Assembly (NCBI GenBank): GCA_028278005.1
Contig: JANQFD010000070.1
Location: 1-8,643 of the forward strand
Source of the DNA: Chlorobium sp.
GTDB lineage: Bacteria > Bacteroidota > Chlorobiia > Chlorobiales > Chlorobiaceae
DNA: 8,643 bases
Direction of reading: 5' to 3'
Position 1 is the first letter of the stretch. Each line of letters opens with the position of its first letter. Below are positions 6,643 to 8,643 of the stretch, piece by piece. Both the position numbers and the translations under genes were made by a program. The notes under the pieces were generated by a model. It had not been told where the DNA came from. It saw only the letters and a program-made list of their open reading frames with translations, and ran no database searches.

Positions 6643-6847
6643 TTTCTGTAAATTCAGTTTTTATTGGAAAGTAAACAGGCAGACTGAATCCTGAAATGAC
6701 CGGCAAACCGGTCGTCCTCGATAAACAACCGGAAAAAAATCAGCTGCAGGCACCGGGCATGGTTTTGTTTTTTTGGATGGTTCGTCAAAGTAATGCCGGA
6801 ACGAGGAAAAGAGATACAGTAAGAAACATAGGTAATTTGTTGCTCAA
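6643..6847. other. Divergent thiL/ftsY promoter region
   Basis: These 205 bases must hold the promoters for both outward-facing genes, but I cannot assign hexamers with confidence. A compact hairpin is visible at 6698-6713: GACCGG and CCGGTC pair around the 4-base loop CAAA. It is not followed by a T-run on either strand, so it is more likely an operator or a leader structure than a terminator. An AGG at 6830-6832 is too far from the ftsY ATG (6848) to be a good ribosome-binding site. Confidence 0.45.
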
Positions 6848-7792
6848 ATGGGTTTTTTCGACAAGTTAAAAATATCCCGGCTCAAGGAAGGATTGACAAA
6901 AACCCGTGAATCCTTTCAGGATAACATCTCCAAACTTACCAAAGGCAGAACCGACATCGATGAAGAGTTTCTTGAAGAGCTCGAGAATATCCTGATTGCG
7001 GCTGATGTAGGGGTGGAGACGACGCTCAGTATTATCGATCGTATTACCGAAAAGGCGGAAAAGGAAACGTACCGTTCGGAAGATGAACTGAACGGGATGC
7101 TGATGCAGGTGATGGCAGAGATGCTCTTGGAAACCACCGAATGGCATCCCGTGGATTTCGATGCCGAGCTGCCCGCTAAACCATATGTCATTCTGATCGT
7201 CGGGGTCAACGGGGTCGGCAAGACAACCAGCATCGCAAAACTGGCATATAACTATAACAAAGCAGGGAAAAAGGTGATTATTGCTGCGGCTGACACCTTT
7301 CGTGCCGCTGCGGTAGAGCAGTTGGGGATCTGGGCACAAAGGGCGGGCGTTCCCATGGTCAGCCAGGGTCAGGATGCAGATCCGGCGTCCGTGGTTTTCG
7401 ATGCCGTCAGTTCGGCGGTTGCCCGTGATGCTGATGTCGTTCTTGTCGATACCGCCGGGCGTCTGCACAATAAAAGTCACCTTATGCAGGAACTTGCAAA
7501 GATCATGAGGGTGGCGAAAAAGAAAATTCCCGATGCTCCTCACGAGGTGCTCCTCGTACTGGACGGCACAACCGGTCAGAATGCCGTTGCCCAGGCAAAG
7601 GAGTTTACCAAATGCGTACATGTTACCGGCCTGGTTGTTACCAAGCTTGACGGAACGGCGAAGGGAGGCATTGTGCTGTCAATATCGCGGGAACTCGAAC
7701 TCCCGGTTAAATATATCGGTGTCGGAGAAAAAATCGACGACCTCCAGATGTTCGATCGCGAAAAATTTATCGAGGCGCTACTGGGAAAGTGA
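6848..7792 (+). CDS. ftsY: Signal recognition particle receptor FtsY
   Basis: FtsY is the membrane-associated SRP receptor GTPase. It pairs with the SRP protein Ffh to deliver translating ribosomes to the Sec translocon. The 314-residue product has the N domain helices at about 1-105, including DEEFLEELENILIAADVGV (38-56). The G domain carries G1 GVNGVGKTT at 119-127, the insertion-box region DTFRAAAVEQL at 149-159, G3 DTAGR at 201-205, G4 TKLDG at 265-269 and the closing motif GVGEKIDDL at 291-299. The order and the DTFRAAA motif separate it from Ffh, which would also have a C-terminal M domain. The long acidic A domain of E. coli FtsY is absent; the first residues MGFFDKLKISRLKEGL form the amphipathic lipid-binding helix common in short FtsY proteins. 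The ATG at 6848 starts this helix directly. The gene is followed by a repeat-rich gap and a convergent gene. Confidence 0.97.
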   Translation: MGFFDKLKISRLKEGLTKTRESFQDNISKLTKGRTDIDEEFLEELENILIAADVGVETTLSIIDRITEKAEKETYRSEDELNGMLMQVMAEMLLETTEWHPVDFDAELPAKPYVILIVGVNGVGKTTSIAKLAYNYNKAGKKVIIAAADTFRAAAVEQLGIWAQRAGVPMVSQGQDADPASVVFDAVSSAVARDADVVLVDTAGRLHNKSHLMQELAKIMRVAKKKIPDAPHEVLLVLDGTTGQNAVAQAKEFTKCVHVTGLVVTKLDGTAKGGIVLSISRELELPVKYIGVGEKIDDLQMFDREKFIEALLGK

Positions 7793-7810
7793 GAAGTAGT
7801 GGCGAGAAGG

Positions 7811-7845
7811 AGTCAGTCGGCAGTCCACAGTTGGCAGTAGGCAAT
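7811..7845 (-). repeat. Array of five heptads (NNNCAGT, i.e. ACTGNNN on the minus strand)
   Basis: Starting at 7811 the units are AGTCAGT, CGGCAGT, CCACAGT, TGGCAGT and AGGCAAT. Four end in CAGT and the fifth differs by one base. This is the same heptad as at 3900-3927, in opposite orientation. It begins 18 bases after the ftsY stop codon and precedes the inverted repeat at 7858-7925. Confidence 0.72.
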
Positions 7846-7857
7846 GTTAAGCATGGT

Positions 7858-7925
7858 CGATAGCGACTCCGACGGCGACGGTGAATCCCGAAAGAAGGAA
7901 CAATCGGAGATCGGGGTCGCTATCG
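7858..7925. repeat. 15-bp inverted repeat, possible large hairpin
   Basis: CGATAGCGACTCCGA at 7858-7872 pairs with TCGGGGTCGCTATCG at 7911-7925 over all 15 positions, with one G-T wobble and a 38-base loop. The right arm lies inside the dispersed 29-bp element (7905-7933), so the left arm is in effect a second, inverted, partial copy of the element. There is no T-run after it, so I do not call it a terminator, though it could slow polymerase or protect the 3' end of the ftsY transcript. Confidence 0.7.
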
Positions 7926-7933
7926 GGTTTCGG
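7905..7933. repeat. Dispersed 29-bp intergenic element, copy 2 (inverted)
   Basis: This is the reverse-complement partner of 985-1013, identical at 25 of 29 positions. Read on the minus strand it is followed by a partial copy of itself and then by the heptads (7845 down to 7811), the same order as copy 1 on the plus strand. It lies in the gap between ftsY and the convergent DUF123 gene. A short frame opening at 7844 runs across it but looks like translated repeat (a Ser/Asp/Gly-rich start) and is not called as a gene. Confidence 0.75.
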
Positions 7934-8022
7934 AATCGAATGTATTTCTTTGCGGTAACCGGAGGTACGTTCAGCTTAATAACTGTCGACTATTTCAGGA
8001 CGGGACATGGCCACTGGCTTCT

Positions 8023-8043
8023 CTTCACTTGTCACTCGCTACT
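8023..8043 (+). repeat. Three degenerate heptads at the 3' end of the DUF123 gene
   Basis: CTTCACT, TGTCACT and CGCTACT are in tandem. The first two end in CACT and the third in TACT. This resembles the 7-bp spacing of the CAGT heptads but with a different core, and it covers the last six codons and the stop of the DUF123 gene. With three units this could be chance. Confidence 0.35.
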
Positions 8044-8609
8044 TTTTTACCGAGCAGTCCGGGTATTTTTTTCTCGAGCGCGGCAAGGCACGAACCAAGG
8101 TTTTTAACTCCGAGAAGATGGGTCGCTTTTACGGCATCCCCTGCTCCGAGTCCCGGGAAGATGATGAACGTCTCTTCAAGCGATTCGGCAAGGTCCGCCA
8201 GAGCGGGTTCCATCCTGGAAGGCGAACGGATGATAAGTATTCCGGTGATTTGAGCGTATCGGCTGTCGAGCAGGTAGTCGATATGCCAGTGCAGGTTTTT
8301 TTTTACGGGTGGTTTGAAGTTCGCGGGTGCAAGAGAGTTTTCCTGAAAAAAACGTATCATTGAATCCCTTGTTTTATGAGGGGGCTTGCCGCTTGAACGC
8401 GAGGCATGTCTGACAAGCCTTCGTGCAAGGGGGATGGAGGATAAACCGCCTCCGAGAGCGGACCCGATGTAAAGATAGCTGCCCGGTTCGAGGAGTATTT
8501 TCCGGCCGCCCTGAAATTTTCCGAAAGAGAGGCGCAGTGGTTCAGAAAGGGATATGGTAAGCATGTAGGTGCCCCGGGGGGAATCGTTTCCAAAACATTG
8601 TACCCGCAT
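8025..8609 (-). CDS. DUF123 / GIY-YIG-like family protein
   Basis: This 194-residue protein resembles the DUF123 family (PF01986), small proteins whose fold is related to GIY-YIG nucleases and which often occur fused or next to endonuclease III-type repair enzymes. The signature parts are GTYML at 13-17, GSYLYIGSALGGGL at 43-56 (the YIG-type strand), an Arg-rich helix LARRLVRHASR at 61-71, and HWHIDYLL at 107-114. A C-terminal GLGAGDAVKATHLLG (153-167) stands where I recall a conserved DCxCxSHL motif; both cysteines are replaced here, so it is a divergent member. Nuclease activity is not established for the family and I do not claim it. The ATG at 8607-8609 is the first in frame before the window edge; it has no clear ribosome-binding site. 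A run of nine A (minus strand, 8304-8296) falls just before HWHIDYLL. The gene is convergent with ftsY. Confidence 0.8.
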   Translation of the reverse strand: MRVQCFGNDSPRGTYMLTISLSEPLRLSFGKFQGGRKILLEPGSYLYIGSALGGGLSSIPLARRLVRHASRSSGKPPHKTRDSMIRFFQENSLAPANFKPPVKKNLHWHIDYLLDSRYAQITGILIIRSPSRMEPALADLAESLEETFIIFPGLGAGDAVKATHLLGVKNLGSCLAALEKKIPGLLGKKVASDK

Positions 8610-8643
8610 AGGTCCGATGGTTTGTGTTTTCGGAAGAACTACA

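Noticed and set aside
6643..6700. Possible TPP riboswitch ahead of thiL
   Set aside because: The conserved CTGAGA and ACCTGATC-type segments are not found on the minus strand.
7844..8107. Short frame of 87 codons between ftsY and the DUF123 gene
   Set aside because: Its N-terminus is translated repeat (the 15-bp inverted repeat and 29-bp element) and its C-terminus is antisense to the DUF123 gene.

Overview
This window looks like an ordinary chromosomal segment of a moderate-GC Gram-negative bacterium. My best guess is a green sulfur bacterium (Chlorobi, Chlorobium/Prosthecochloris type). The grounds are a ClpC with a UVR-bearing middle region outside any Firmicutes-type ctsR-mcsAB operon, a TrpB2-type tryptophan synthase beta protein, a short FtsY without an acidic domain, weak Shine-Dalgarno sequences, a C-terminal beta-barrel fragment, and short degenerate 7-bp tandem repeats between genes. 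The genus is inference; no rRNA is present to confirm it.

Layout from left to right: (1) 1-444, the 3' part of an outer-membrane beta-barrel gene (MetA-pathway/phenol-degradation transporter-like) on the plus strand. (2) 466-936, a hypothetical gene on the minus strand, convergent with it. (3) 937-1281, a 345-base gene-free stretch holding a dispersed repeat, two heptads and the probable clpC promoter. (4) 1282-3840, clpC, ending in a strong bidirectional rho-independent terminator at 3844-3874. (5) On the minus strand, thiL (6642-5569), tRNA-Leu(UAA) (5472-5384) and trpB2 (5293-3929) lie head to tail and may be read as one unit. (6) 6643-6847, a divergent promoter region. (7) 6848-7792, ftsY on the plus strand. 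(8) 7793-8024, a gene-free stretch packed with repeats. (9) 8609-8025, a DUF123/GIY-YIG-like gene on the minus strand.

The genes are mostly housekeeping functions without a shared pathway: protein quality control (ClpC), tryptophan synthesis or salvage (TrpB2), thiamine diphosphate synthesis (ThiL), leucine decoding (tRNA) and membrane targeting of ribosomes (FtsY). I see no defence system, CRISPR array, insertion sequence or biosynthetic cluster. The most unusual content is in the gaps. A 29-bp element occurs twice in inverted orientation about 6.9 kb apart (25/29 identical), and each copy is followed, in the same relative order, by arrays of a degenerate heptad (ACTGNNN). A third heptad array sits between clpC and trpB2. 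Together these look like a composite intergenic repeat family.
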